The notes: generated by a model not told the origin, from the sequence alone. A DNA stretch of 64,000 nucleotides from Novimethylophilus kurashikiensis (GCF_003112435.1 NZ_BDOQ01000019.1:205744-269743); one strand, 5' to 3'; counted from the first letter of the stretch, positions 1 to 9,206 are shown. A program made the numbers and translations.

Positions 1-831
1 CAAGTGGTGAAAACCTTAAGCGTGGGAAGCGGTCCTGTGGGCGTTACCGTGTCGCCTGCAACGGATCGGGCATTTGTCTCCAATGTGGATAGTCAATCCA
101 TTTCTGTGATCGATACATCTGCAAACAAAGTGATCGGCGAGTTCAAGCTGGAGGTTTCTCCGGTTGGGCTTACTGTGAATCCTTCTGGTGCGGAAATCTA
201 CGTGGCGGATTGGTTTAGTGATCGCGTTCTGGTGTTGGATTCCACGAACGGAAAAACTCTGAGTGCGATTGCTACTGGCAAAGCTCCTGCGGGAATGCAA
301 GTGAGTCCGGATGGAAGGCTACTTTATGTGGCAAACCGAGATAGTAATGATGTTGCGGTCATCGACCTCGCAAAGCGCAAAGTGATCCAGCAAATACCCG
401 TGGGCCGTCATCCGTTCGGGGTGACACTCAATCGCGACGGCTCCCGTCTTTATGCAGTTAATGTCTACAGTAATTCCTTGTCGGTCATCGATACACAATC
501 TCGCAACGTTATTGCCACTGTTCCTGTGGGCGACCATCCCTATTGCGTGGCTGTGAATGACAATGGCGGGTTTGTTTACGTTACCAATACGCAAGGTGAC
601 AGTGTGGCGATAATTCGGGCGGCCGATAATCAAGTGTTAACGACGCTAGACGTGGGCAATGTGCCGGAAGGCATTGCCTATGATCGTGAGCATCAAAAGG
701 TTTATGTCGCGAGTTGGGGCGACGACGCAGTTTCAGTGATCGATGCTGTAAGCAATAAACTGACCAAAAGTATCCCGACAGGCAAGCAAAGCCGTGCTTT
801 TGGCCAGTTTATCGCCCAGGTTTCGCATTGA
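1..831 (+). CDS. YVTN-type seven-bladed beta-propeller protein, 5' end outside the window
   Basis: The frame is open from the first base, so the gene probably starts upstream and its N-terminus (including any signal peptide) is missing. The visible 275 residues are a chain of about 40-residue beta-propeller repeats, each with a motif such as YVANRDSNDVAVID, YVTNTQGDSVAII or YVASWGDDAVSVID. This is the YVTN/lactonase-like fold, normally a periplasmic protein-binding or scaffold domain. Proteins of this type next to an MxaD-like SRPBCC protein often sit in PQQ-alcohol dehydrogenase clusters (established association). Here that link is only inferred, because nothing else of such a cluster is inside the window. 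The following gene starts 40 bp downstream on the same strand, so the two may be co-transcribed. Confidence 0.8.
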   Translation, partial: QVVKTLSVGSGPVGVTVSPATDRAFVSNVDSQSISVIDTSANKVIGEFKLEVSPVGLTVNPSGAEIYVADWFSDRVLVLDSTNGKTLSAIATGKAPAGMQVSPDGRLLYVANRDSNDVAVIDLAKRKVIQQIPVGRHPFGVTLNRDGSRLYAVNVYSNSLSVIDTQSRNVIATVPVGDHPYCVAVNDNGGFVYVTNTQGDSVAIIRAADNQVLTTLDVGNVPEGIAYDREHQKVYVASWGDDAVSVIDAVSNKLTKSIPTGKQSRAFGQFIAQVSH

Positions 832-870
832 AGTTCAAGTAGTTAATTTTTAAATCGATAGGAGATTTGC

Positions 871-1407
871 ATGAAGAACATTCTCGCAATTATTGCTGCT
901 GCAATGCTGCCGTTGACCGCATTCGCGCACGGCCCATCCCCCCAAAAGGTGGAAAAGGAAGTCGTTATCAAGGCCGACCCGGCCAAGGTTTGGGCGCTGG
1001 TGAAGGATTTCGGCAACATGCAGAAATGGCATCCCGCCGTTGCGAGCGATAAGGTGGAAAACAAGAAGGATGAGAACGGCCAGGATGCTACCTTCCGTCT
1101 GTTGACGCTGAAGGACGGCGGCACGATTTACGAAAAGCTCAAGTCCGTCAATGACGCAGACATGAAGCTCAAGTACGAAATCGAAGAGGGCGTATTGCCT
1201 GTGACCGATTACAACTCCACCATTACCGTCAAGGCAGGCCCTGGTGCTGGTGAAACCACGGTGAATTGGCTTGGCCGTTTCTACCGCAAGTACCGTCTGA
1301 ACCCGCCTATCCCGGCTGGTCAGGATGACGAATCTGCAATCAAGGCTGTGACCGGTGTGTACGACTCCGGCTTGGCAAACTTGAAGAAGGTTGCTGAGGG
1401 TAAATAA
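871..1407 (+). CDS. Exported SRPBCC (MxaD-like) protein
   Basis: The 178-residue product starts with a signal peptide (MKNILAIIAAAMLPLTAFA, cleavage expected before HGPSP). The rest reads as a START/SRPBCC helix-grip fold: the opening strand VEKEVVIKADPAKVWALVKD is followed by FGNMQKWHP, the usual beginning of polyketide cyclase/MxaD-like proteins. The product should be periplasmic. MxaD-family members are known to assist electron transfer from PQQ methanol dehydrogenase to its cytochrome. That role is possible here but not shown. The start is supported by the Shine-Dalgarno sequence AGGAGA a few bases upstream. A hairpin terminator follows at 1452. Confidence 0.75.
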   Translation: MKNILAIIAAAMLPLTAFAHGPSPQKVEKEVVIKADPAKVWALVKDFGNMQKWHPAVASDKVENKKDENGQDATFRLLTLKDGGTIYEKLKSVNDADMKLKYEIEEGVLPVTDYNSTITVKAGPGAGETTVNWLGRFYRKYRLNPPIPAGQDDESAIKAVTGVYDSGLANLKKVAEGK

Positions 1408-1451
1408 TCGTCACGGGGTGACATTTATTGTCACCTGGTAATAATCAAAGG

Positions 1452-1474
1452 AGGCAGCTTAGGCTGCCTTTTTG
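1452..1474 (+). terminator. Rho-independent terminator after the SRPBCC gene
   Basis: AGGCAGC and GCTGCCT form a 7-bp stem with a TTAG loop, followed by a run of five T. It closes the propeller/SRPBCC unit and insulates the pilin promoter. Confidence 0.8.
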
Positions 1475-1518
1475 TTTATTGCTATGTTATCTATTGACGT
1501 TAGACGTTGCGTAATTTG

Positions 1519-1534
1519 TGGCACGATGTATGCT
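1519..1534 (+). promoter_or_regulatory. Sigma-54 (-24/-12) promoter of the pilin gene
   Basis: The bases TGGCACGATGTATGCT match the RpoN consensus TGGCACRNNNNTTGCW at all but one position and keep the correct GG-to-GC spacing. The element lies about 70 bp before the pilin start. Major type IV pilin genes are commonly RpoN- and PilR-dependent, so the context agrees with the motif. Confidence 0.75.
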
Positions 1535-1603
1535 TGATTCTTGACGCGGACTGTTCTAGAGCGGTTCGTTAAATTACCAAACTTTTGCAAAAGGGGTTTA
1601 ATG

Positions 1604-2071
1604 ATGAAAAAAGTTCAACAGGGTTTTACCCTTATCGAACTGATGATCGTAGTTGCGATTATCGGTATTCTGGCTGCAGTAGCAATTCCTGCCTATCAGG
1701 ACTACACGATCAAGGCTAAGGTTCAGGAAGGCCCAAGCTTGGCAAGTCCTTCTTTGACTGCGCTTGGTGTGGCTTGCAGCGAAGGCACGCTTGCAACAGC
1801 TGGTACCAATGGTAGCAACCATGTTAATGGTACTTTAGGGTTGCCAGCAGATGGATCAATTTTAGGTAAGTATGTGACCAAGGTAACCACTACAGGTAAT
1901 ACCACTGGTACCGGTGGTACAGTCACTATCCTTTACAATGGCTCTATCAATTCACAAATTGCATCTGGTACGGGCGTTACCTATACAGGTACTTGCGCTA
2001 CCGGCTCTGGTATGACGTGGAAAGTTGCACCTAGTGGTACTTTCCCAACCAAATTCTTGCCTAAGGTGTAA
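1604..2071 (+). CDS. pilA: Type IV major pilin (PilA/PilE family)
   Basis: The product is a 155-residue prepilin. It has a short basic leader MKKVQQG ending in Gly, then the class III N-methylation motif FTLIELM with the conserved Glu5 and a hydrophobic helix running into [10 protein letters not shown]. PilD should cut after the Gly and methylate the Phe. Two Cys (in GVACSEG and GTCATG) fit the C-terminal disulfide loop of pilins. The body is rich in Thr, Ser and Gly, which would suit glycosylation. Two ATGs lie in tandem at 1601 and 1604; 1604 has the better spacing to AGGGG. A terminator follows at 2092, so pilin is monocistronic and driven by the sigma-54 site upstream. Confidence 0.93.
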   Translation: MKKVQQGFTLIELMIVVAIIGILAAVAIPAYQDYTIKAKVQEGPSLASPSLTALGVACSEGTLATAGTNGSNHVNGTLGLPADGSILGKYVTKVTTTGNTTGTGGTVTILYNGSINSQIASGTGVTYTGTCATGSGMTWKVAPSGTFPTKFLPKV

Positions 2072-2091
2072 CCTAGCTTAGTTTGAGTTGA

Positions 2092-2115
2092 AAAGGGGGC
2101 TCGGCCCCCTTTTTC
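2092..2115 (+). terminator. Rho-independent terminator of the pilin gene
   Basis: AGGGGGC, loop TCG and GCCCCCT form a strong stem followed by a T-run. Confidence 0.9.
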
Positions 2116-2185
2116 ATTTTCATTCTTTGAGCAGTAAATATACCGTTTGGAATTAGGGTAGGCTTTAAGTGATTGGGTAAGAAGG

Positions 2186-4123
2186 ATGCTTGTACGACGT
2201 TTTTTTTCAATAGTCTCGTTAGTTATCGTACTGGCAATTGCCTTTTTAGCATATCGGCCCGGGTTATCCGGAACGTTTATTTTCGATGACTATGCCAATA
2301 TTCTAGGCAATCCCCGTCTGAGCATAACCAATCTTGATGGTGCTAGTCTGCAGTACGCCGCGGTGTCTGGACGTAGTGGCCCTCTAGCACGACCTATTAG
2401 CATGGTATCGTTCGCCCTTAATTACTATGCAACAGGCGGCAACCCGTTTTATTTCAAATTGACCAATCTGGTCATTCACATGCTCAATGGGCTTGGCCTT
2501 TATTTTCTGACGCGATTTCTTTTTGAATTTTATCGTCGGCAGATTCAGCTGGATTTGACTGAATCCCAAGTGCAGTGGATTAGCCTTGCTGTGGCAGCGG
2601 CATGGCTGTTGCATCCGCTAGGCCTCACCAGCGTGCTGTACGTGGTACAGCGCATGACCAGTCTTTCTGCAGGATTCACTATTTGGGCGCTAGCACTGTT
2701 CGTGTGGGCGCGTGGCCGAATGATCGAAGGGCGGGGCGGCATGATTGCGGTGCTGGTGAGCCTGCTCTTGTTTTTCCCGTTAGCTGTGTTGAGCAAGGAG
2801 AACGGTGCCTTGCTACCGGCGTTCATGTTGATCTTCGAGATGACGATTTTTCGCTTCACGGGCAATCGCAACGAGCGGATTTTTTTGGGCGTGTTTTATG
2901 GGGTAAGTGTTGTGCTTCCCGCATTGCTGCTAGGCGGCTATACGCTGCTGCATCCTGAATGGATTACAGGTAGCTATGGTGGGCGCGATTTCTCACTCGC
3001 TGAACGCCTTATGACAGAGGCGCGGGCGCTATGGTTTTATATCAAGCTTATTCTGTTGCCGCGAATTAGCGACATGGGTTTGTACCATGATGATTTCCCG
3101 CTCTCGAGTGGTCTTTTGCAACCGCTTAGTACGTTGTGGGCGGTACTGGGTTTGGCCGCACTTTTCTTGGCCGCAATTGCACTGTGTCAGCGTGCTCCAT
3201 TAATCGCGTTGGGTGTGCTGTTTTTTCTGGTCGGGCATGTGATGGAGTCAAGCGTGCTCGCGCTAGAAATCATGCATGAGCACCGCAATTATCTACCCAT
3301 GTACGGGTTATTGTTGCCGTTCATTTATTATTTGCTATACCCATCCAAATTTCAGGATACCCTGCGTTGGCGAAGTCTCGCTGCTGTGGGGATAGTGGCG
3401 CTGTTTTCTGTCAACACCTATGCCCGATCCACACAATGGGCTAACCCGGTTGATTTTGGCCAAAGCGAAGCTATTCATCATCCATTATCCACTCGGGCCA
3501 ATTTTGAGGCTGCCACCATTTTTTCGACTGTGACTTTTAATGATGCCAAACTTCAGGCTCAGTTTCAGGCATTGGCTCGCTATTACTTCCAACGGGCGCT
3601 GGCTACAAGCACTAATGATACCGGCGGGGCATTTGGCCTGATATTTCTCGATGCCCAGGAAGGTAAACCACTAGACCGCAGGAATTTCGACGAGTTGACC
3701 CGGAGATTAAGATATTCTGTGTTTGTACCAACTAACGGTGATCGGTTGCTGAATTTGGTCAGGTGCCAAATGAATGGAGGATGCAACCTTAGTAGGGAAG
3801 ATTTCGATACGCTATTTACTGCTGCGCTTAATAATCCGACTATCGGCAATAGCAACAAAGCCATGGTGTTTAATGCACAAAATTATTATCTGAATAACAT
3901 AATTCACGATACCGCAGGCACGATCGCGGCCATGCACAAGGCTATCGAGGTTGAACCAAGTGAAATTGAGTACCGGTTTAACCTAATTCGCTATCTAATG
4001 GCCTTACATCGATACCCCGAAGCTAAACAGCAGCTTCTCCAAGTGCGGTCGATGGACAAATTGAGTACATATAAAGCGGATATCAACATTCGACTCGCAC
4101 AAATTGCGGCGCTTGGCTACTAG
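2186..4123 (+). CDS. Multi-spanning GT-C glycosyltransferase with C-terminal TPR (TMTC/TfpW-like), likely pilin or surface glycosylation
   Basis: The 645-residue membrane protein has about ten hydrophobic segments in residues 10-420, followed by a soluble alpha-helical tail (about 430-645) with TPR-like helix pairs. The first extracytoplasmic loop carries FIFDDYANILGNP, matching the acidic FDD motif of lipid-linked-sugar-dependent GT-C enzymes of the TMTC/PMT type. GT-C proteins beside a pilin gene (TfpW, TfpO/PilO) are known to glycosylate type IV pilins. That substrate is inferred here from position, about 115 bp after the pilin. The enzyme should use a polyprenyl-phosphate sugar in the periplasm, and the GT2 gene that follows by 2 bp could make that donor. 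An O-antigen or other surface protein substrate cannot be excluded. Confidence 0.65.
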   Translation: MLVRRFFSIVSLVIVLAIAFLAYRPGLSGTFIFDDYANILGNPRLSITNLDGASLQYAAVSGRSGPLARPISMVSFALNYYATGGNPFYFKLTNLVIHMLNGLGLYFLTRFLFEFYRRQIQLDLTESQVQWISLAVAAAWLLHPLGLTSVLYVVQRMTSLSAGFTIWALALFVWARGRMIEGRGGMIAVLVSLLLFFPLAVLSKENGALLPAFMLIFEMTIFRFTGNRNERIFLGVFYGVSVVLPALLLGGYTLLHPEWITGSYGGRDFSLAERLMTEARALWFYIKLILLPRISDMGLYHDDFPLSSGLLQPLSTLWAVLGLAALFLAAIALCQRAPLIALGVLFFLVGHVMESSVLALEIMHEHRNYLPMYGLLLPFIYYLLYPSKFQDTLRWRSLAAVGIVALFSVNTYARSTQWANPVDFGQSEAIHHPLSTRANFEAATIFSTVTFNDAKLQAQFQALARYYFQRALATSTNDTGGAFGLIFLDAQEGKPLDRRNFDELTRRLRYSVFVPTNGDRLLNLVRCQMNGGCNLSREDFDTLFTAALNNPTIGNSNKAMVFNAQNYYLNNIIHDTAGTIAAMHKAIEVEPSEIEYRFNLIRYLMALHRYPEAKQQLLQVRSMDKLSTYKADINIRLAQIAALGY

Positions 4124-4125
4124 AA

Positions 4126-4980
4126 ATGCATAATTTATCCCTCATACTGCCGGCAAAAAACGAATCTGCTGCACTAGATTTCCTGTTACCAAAGATTAGG
4201 CAATATGCCAAGGATGCGGAAATCATTGTTGTTGACGATGGTTCTTCAGACGATACCGAGGCTGTTTGTCAAAAGCACAAGGTCAAGATCGTATCCAACC
4301 CCTATAGCAAGGGAAACGGTGCGGCCATCAAAGCTGGTGCTAGGGCTGCGACAGGAGAGGTCTTAGTTTTTATGGATGCTGATGGTCAGCATAGACCTGA
4401 GGATATTCCGAGACTTTTGGATACTGTAAATCAAGGCTTTGACATGGTGGTTGGGGCACGGAGCAGGGCATCGCAAGCTGGCGTGCATCGGGCCGCTGCC
4501 AATGGTTTCTATAATCGTCTTGCTACATGGATGGTAGGTCATCCTATCCTCGATTTAACATCCGGATTCCGTGCTGTTAAAGCAAATAAGTTTCGGCAAT
4601 TTATTTACCTCTTGCCCAATGGATTTTCGTATCCTACGACTATTACCATGAGTTTTTTTAGAGCAGGCTATTCGGTGGAGTATGTCCCCATCGTTGCTCC
4701 AAAAAGAATCGGTAACAGTCATATTCGTCTATTGAGAGATGGAGCAAGATTTCTGATCATTATTTTTAAGATCGGAACGCTCTATTCGCCGCTCAAATTG
4801 TTTGCTCCAATCAGTTTTAGCTTCTTTTTGATGGGGTTAGGGCATTACCTTTATACCTATTTGACGGTGCACCGATTCACTAATATGTCTGCTTTACTAT
4901 TCATAAGTGCTGTCATGGTTTTCTTGATTGGGCTGATTTCTGAGCAGATCACAGCGCTTATGTACAAAGACAGCGAGTAG
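4126..4980 (+). CDS. GT2 glycosyltransferase, polyprenyl-phosphate mannose/glucose synthase-like
   Basis: The 284-residue GT-A fold enzyme has the N-terminal nucleotide-sugar site IIVVDDGSSDDT and the metal-binding MDADGQH (DxD-like) at about residue 85. VGARSR and LTSGFRAV follow as in dolichol/undecaprenyl-phosphate glycosyltransferases. The last about 60 residues hold two membrane helices, typical of enzymes that load sugar onto undecaprenyl phosphate on the cytoplasmic face. It starts 2 bp after the GT-C gene, so the two are almost certainly one operon and probably work as donor-maker and transferase (inference). Confidence 0.8.
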   Translation: MHNLSLILPAKNESAALDFLLPKIRQYAKDAEIIVVDDGSSDDTEAVCQKHKVKIVSNPYSKGNGAAIKAGARAATGEVLVFMDADGQHRPEDIPRLLDTVNQGFDMVVGARSRASQAGVHRAAANGFYNRLATWMVGHPILDLTSGFRAVKANKFRQFIYLLPNGFSYPTTITMSFFRAGYSVEYVPIVAPKRIGNSHIRLLRDGARFLIIIFKIGTLYSPLKLFAPISFSFFLMGLGHYLYTYLTVHRFTNMSALLFISAVMVFLIGLISEQITALMYKDSE

Positions 4981-4989
4981 TCGCTCAAT

Positions 4990-6069
4990 ATGATTCATAT
5001 CGTCATCGGGACAAAAGCTCAGTTGATCAAGATGGCGCCGGTTATGTCCGCCTTACGGAATGCAGGTCTGTCCTACCGATACATTTCGACTGGCCAGCAT
5101 CGCGAGACAATGGAGGAAATCCTTAATAACTTCGGTCTGAAGGGGCCCGATATTACGCTTTATTCAGGCCCAGACATCACCTCGATACCCAAAATGTTGG
5201 TATGGGCGCTTCGCATCTTGTGGCACACGTTCAAAGACCGCAAGCGCATCTTTGAAAATGATCGCAAAGGTATTGTGTTGGTGCATGGCGATACCTTTTC
5301 GACATTACTGGGTGCGCTAATGGGTAAGGCCGCCCGCCTGAAAGTCGGCCATGTGGAATCCGGGTTACGTTCTTACAACCTGTTTCACCCTTTTCCCGAA
5401 GAAATTACTCGGCTGCTCACTTTCGCCCTGGCCGACTACTACTTTTGTCCGGGCACCTGGGCCATTAAAAATCTGGAACGCTACAAGGGCGTCAGGATAG
5501 ATATGGGCGCGAATACGCTGCTTGACGCCTTGGAAATGGCTAAAAGCAAGATAGCAAACATCTCGGTTGATATTCCGGAAGAGCCTTACGCTATCGCCAC
5601 GTTGCACCGCTTCGAAAATGTCTTTTCTAAACCGGCGCTTGAGCGGTTAGTCGACATCGTCGGCCGTATTGCAGAGAGCAAAAAGGTGGTATTCATCCTG
5701 CACAAACCCACCTTTAACAAGCTAAAGGAATTCAACCTCTATGACATCCTACAAAGTCATCCGCGAGTCGAATTAAGGCCTCGTTACGATTACTTCCGTT
5801 TTATCAAACTCATCGATTCGGCGGATTTTGTCATCAGCGACGGCGGGAGCAACCAGGAAGAATGTTTTTATCTTGGGAAGCCGATCTTGTTGTTGAGGCA
5901 GGCAACAGAGCGGGAAGAGGGGCTGGATGTGAATTGCGTGCTTAGTCGGTATGATTACGCGACAATAAAAGACTTCACTGAAAATTTTCAGCGATTTCAG
6001 CGGCCGCCTTTTCATCCAGCGATATCCCCTTCGGACCGAATAGCTCTCGAGTGCGTGGCATTTCAATAA
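4990..6069 (+). CDS. UDP-GlcNAc 2-epimerase family protein (divergent WecB homologue)
   Basis: The 359-residue GT-B-like protein resembles non-hydrolysing UDP-N-acetylglucosamine 2-epimerases. It has an N-terminal VIGTKAQLIKMAPVM (family usually GTRPE.IK..P), TGQHRE, the GDTFS segment, VESGLRS, HPFPEEI, and a C-terminal SDGGSNQEE. The GTRPE signature is changed to GTKAQ, which separates it from the second homologue at 7251. The product would be UDP-ManNAc or a related amino sugar for the surface glycan. It may act on a different UDP-sugar or as a hydrolase. It starts 9 bp after the GT2 gene. Confidence 0.7.
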   Translation: MIHIVIGTKAQLIKMAPVMSALRNAGLSYRYISTGQHRETMEEILNNFGLKGPDITLYSGPDITSIPKMLVWALRILWHTFKDRKRIFENDRKGIVLVHGDTFSTLLGALMGKAARLKVGHVESGLRSYNLFHPFPEEITRLLTFALADYYFCPGTWAIKNLERYKGVRIDMGANTLLDALEMAKSKIANISVDIPEEPYAIATLHRFENVFSKPALERLVDIVGRIAESKKVVFILHKPTFNKLKEFNLYDILQSHPRVELRPRYDYFRFIKLIDSADFVISDGGSNQEECFYLGKPILLLRQATEREEGLDVNCVLSRYDYATIKDFTENFQRFQRPPFHPAISPSDRIALECVAFQ

Positions 6070-6133
6070 TCATACAAGGCGATAATGTCATTCTCCTTTT
6101 TGTGGTAACTGAGAAAGATTGGCATATCTCCTC

Positions 6134-7258
6134 ATGAAAATTCTCTTCCTTGGCAAACGTTTTTATACAAATCGCGACGCGTATGCTGAACGGTTTGGAC
6201 GCATTTATCAGCTACCCTATTTCTGGTCAAAAGCTGGCGAGGAAGTGCAGCTGTGGCTGTTCGATTATCACTCTAGCGAATCAGTGGTAAAGGTTGATGG
6301 TACCCTTCGGATCACTACATTTCCTATTGTCGGTTTCAAGGCTTGGGGGCAGTTAATAGGACAATGCCTATTCCCAGGGCAATTTGATGTAGTGATTGCC
6401 AGCGGCGATTGCTATGTCGGCATGGCTGGATGGCTAGTCGCGCAACGTAATAAGGCAATGTTTGTATTTGATATTTACGATAAATATGACGAATTTGGTG
6501 GATATCGTCGATTGCTTGGTTTTGATCCGTTTCATTTTTTGACGAAACATGCGCATATAAGAACATTCGCCAGCCAGGCACTGCCGTCAATTATCGGAGC
6601 TAGGCCAAGTGCGGACTATTTAATACCAAATGGCGTTGATACAAATCAGTTTCGTCCTTTGGATCGAGTAATGTGTCGACAGAACATTGGTTTATCGGAG
6701 GGTATGATCTATGCCGGATATTTCGGCAGTATGGAAGTTGATCGAGGTGTAGATGATCTGGTGGATGCCGTTCGATTATTGCGAGCCAAAGGCACAAAGA
6801 TTCAAGCTCTCCTTGGTGGCAAGAATCCACCTATGCGTTATCTTGAAGATCCTGCAATACATTATTTAGGCGACATGCCTTTTGGCCGCATGCCGGAAGT
6901 TGTTGCGTGTGCCGATGTGCTTGTGGTGCCATATCGACGTTCTGCCGCAATGGATCAAGGGGCTTCATGTAAGATCGGTGAATATATTGCAAGTGGACGG
7001 CCTGTGGTCACGACCAGGACACCTAATTTCCTGGCTAATCTTCCTCAGCAGGCACTGGACTTGGGGGGTGCCGTCTGTGAACCCGAGAATCCTCAAGACC
7101 TTGCACGCGCAATTGCCATACAGCTTACTACCCCTAGATATACCCGCTTACCAAACGGTATGGATTGGAAAGATATTTCCATGAAAGCGCTCGCAAGAAT
7201 TCAGTCGCAAGTCTCTAATCGTTCGAACAGTGAATTTGTCGGTAATACCAATGGCTAA
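6134..7258 (+). CDS. GT4 glycosyltransferase
   Basis: The 374-residue GT-B enzyme begins KILFLGKRFY. The C-terminal half has GVDTNQFRPL, GYFGSMEVDRGVDDL, LLGGKNP and the donor-site segment CKIGEYIASGRPVV containing the E of the GT4 EX7E region. The ATG at 6134 is preferred over an in-frame codon at 6119 because the conserved first strand begins right there. The sugar and acceptor cannot be read from sequence. It lies within the glycan operon and its end overlaps the next start by 8 bp. Confidence 0.8.
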   Translation: MKILFLGKRFYTNRDAYAERFGRIYQLPYFWSKAGEEVQLWLFDYHSSESVVKVDGTLRITTFPIVGFKAWGQLIGQCLFPGQFDVVIASGDCYVGMAGWLVAQRNKAMFVFDIYDKYDEFGGYRRLLGFDPFHFLTKHAHIRTFASQALPSIIGARPSADYLIPNGVDTNQFRPLDRVMCRQNIGLSEGMIYAGYFGSMEVDRGVDDLVDAVRLLRAKGTKIQALLGGKNPPMRYLEDPAIHYLGDMPFGRMPEVVACADVLVVPYRRSAAMDQGASCKIGEYIASGRPVVTTRTPNFLANLPQQALDLGGAVCEPENPQDLARAIAIQLTTPRYTRLPNGMDWKDISMKALARIQSQVSNRSNSEFVGNTNG

Positions 7259-8381
7259 GCGCACTGTATTATGCATCATCGGAACACGACCTGAAGTCAT
7301 CAAGATGGCTCCGCTGATTCGCCGCCTGCAAAATACGGAATGGGCTCGGTGCGTTGTTCTTGCGACTGCACAGCATCGTGAATTGTTGGATCAGATGATC
7401 TTGAGATTCAACATTCACGTCGAATATGACCTCAATTTGATGTCTAAAAATCAGACACTCTCAGAACTGGCGGCACAAGCAATTCTTGGGATTTCTGAAG
7501 TAATTACCAAAACTCGAGCCGATGTTGTTCTGGCGCAGGGGGATACTACTTCTGTTTTTGCTGCGGCCTTGGCGTCCTTTTATAACAATGTTCCCTTTGG
7601 CCATGTAGAAGCTGGCCTTCGTACAAACAACCTTCAGCACCCTTTCCCTGAAGAGGGGACTAGGCAAATGATTGCTCGAATTTCTAAGTGGCATTTCGCG
7701 CCCACCCTAAGAGCATCATCGCAATTGATCAATGAAGGGATTGACGAGGCTTCTATCTACGTTACCGGCAATACAGGTATTGATACTCTTGTAGAAACGA
7801 TGTCATCTTTACACCTTGACACAGAGCCGGTCTCCACAAAAAAGACTTTGCTACTTACGGTCCATCGCCGTGAAAGCTTCGGAAAGCCCTTATGCGATAT
7901 CTTTGAAGCTATTAAAATTCTGGTAGAGCGTTATCCTGATCTGCATGTGATGTATCCCGTTCACCCGAATCCAAATATTCTGTTACCAGTTAAGCAATTC
8001 TTGGCTAATCATCCAAGAATAAATCTGCTTCCACCTCAAGATTATTTCCAATTTCTGGACTTAATGCGCCAGTCTTATCTAATCCTGACTGATAGCGGAG
8101 GCGTGCAAGAAGAGGCTCCCACTATGAAAAAGCCGGTGCTTGTGTTGCGTAATACAACGGAACGTCCAGAATCTGTCGAGGCTGGAATATCTAAAGTAAT
8201 TGGGACTAACCGTGATGACATCATCCGGGAAACCAGCTTGTTGCTTGATAGTTTCGCTGCATATTCAGCAATGAGGACAGAGGATTCCCCTTATGGCGAT
8301 GGGCATGCTTCAATGCGTATAGTTGAGATTCTCTCCCGACATTTTCGATCGACGCCCCAGACTCGAAATAAATCCAGCTAA
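7251..8381 (+). CDS. wecB: UDP-N-acetylglucosamine 2-epimerase (non-hydrolysing)
   Basis: The 376-residue protein has all family landmarks: IIGTRPEVIKMAPL at the N-terminus, TAQHRELLDQM, LAQGDTTSVFA, GHVEAGLRT, HPFPEEGTRQ, TVHRRES and LTDSGGVQEEAP. It interconverts UDP-GlcNAc and UDP-ManNAc in the cytoplasm for surface polysaccharide synthesis. The start at 7251 (MAKRTV) is chosen over an in-frame GTG at 7230. The last 72 bp overlap the 3' end of the convergent GT2 gene on the minus strand. Confidence 0.88.
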   Translation: MAKRTVLCIIGTRPEVIKMAPLIRRLQNTEWARCVVLATAQHRELLDQMILRFNIHVEYDLNLMSKNQTLSELAAQAILGISEVITKTRADVVLAQGDTTSVFAAALASFYNNVPFGHVEAGLRTNNLQHPFPEEGTRQMIARISKWHFAPTLRASSQLINEGIDEASIYVTGNTGIDTLVETMSSLHLDTEPVSTKKTLLLTVHRRESFGKPLCDIFEAIKILVERYPDLHVMYPVHPNPNILLPVKQFLANHPRINLLPPQDYFQFLDLMRQSYLILTDSGGVQEEAPTMKKPVLVLRNTTERPESVEAGISKVIGTNRDDIIRETSLLLDSFAAYSAMRTEDSPYGDGHASMRIVEILSRHFRSTPQTRNKSS

Positions 8382-9206
8382 GAATCCAAATATTTGTGCG
8401 CAAAGTATGGTGTAGGCAAAAATGAAGTCCTGTCGTTTACGCGGATCAATGAGTAGGCAAAACGGCATGAGCAAGCAAACAATACGCATCAAATGAAGAC
8501 GTTTACGGAGATGAAGTTGTCCGTCTCCATACGAATACCATCGGTGTTTTTTGAGAGCCTCCATTAGTGTTAGTGGCGGAGTCCAAAAAACGAGCGCTTG
8601 TGGTTCAAATGCAAATTTATATCCAGCACGATGAAGATTAATGTCAAACATCGTATCTTCCCCGCTGTAGCTTAGCTCTGGATATCCCCCAACTTCTTGC
8701 CAGCATTTTTTTCTAAATGCGATACTCCGAGACGAAGGGAGAATAGTCATTGGATTGACATTTTCTGCGCTGGGCTCCATTAGACGAGCATATCGCCGTT
8801 GAAATGGTGATATTGCGTTGTATCGATACCACCCCGCCACAACGTCAGCCTGATCTAGTGGAGATGTAATTCGGGCTAGCCAATTCGGATCAAGAATGCA
8901 ACCGGCATCCGTGACGGCAATAAATTCGTTATTTGCGTTCTTAATAGCTAAATTACGGCCCCGAGCAATCGGTGCTGGGGTATAAGCTCGCGAACATTCA
9001 GGCGCTACTATCAATCTGATATTTAATTCAGGATGTGTTTTAGTATAGGCGGAAATAGTTTCAATGGTTCCATCAGTGGAGCCACCGTCTACAATGATAA
9101 ATTCGTCAGCATATCGATATTGGTGACGGTAACTGTCGAGAAATGTCTGTATAGAGGCTATCTCGTTAAAAATAGTTGTAATCAATGAGATCGGCGCATT
9201 GGTCAT
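8310..9206 (-). CDS. GT2 glycosyltransferase
   Basis: The 298-residue protein has the GT-A landmarks FIIVDGGSTDGT and TDAGCILDPNW, plus a C-terminal hydrophobic tail of about 60 residues (LMRIVCLLMPFCLLIDP and a second helix). This suggests membrane attachment. Its ATG overlaps the stop of the upstream GT4 gene (ATGA at 9203-9206), so the two are translationally coupled. Its 3' end runs 72 bp into the opposite-strand wecB gene, an unusual convergent overlap. The sugar is unknown. Confidence 0.8.
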   Translation of the reverse strand: MTNAPISLITTIFNEIASIQTFLDSYRHQYRYADEFIIVDGGSTDGTIETISAYTKTHPELNIRLIVAPECSRAYTPAPIARGRNLAIKNANNEFIAVTDAGCILDPNWLARITSPLDQADVVAGWYRYNAISPFQRRYARLMEPSAENVNPMTILPSSRSIAFRKKCWQEVGGYPELSYSGEDTMFDINLHRAGYKFAFEPQALVFWTPPLTLMEALKKHRWYSYGDGQLHLRKRLHLMRIVCLLMPFCLLIDPRKRQDFIFAYTILCAQIFGFLAGFISSLGRRSKMSGENLNYTH

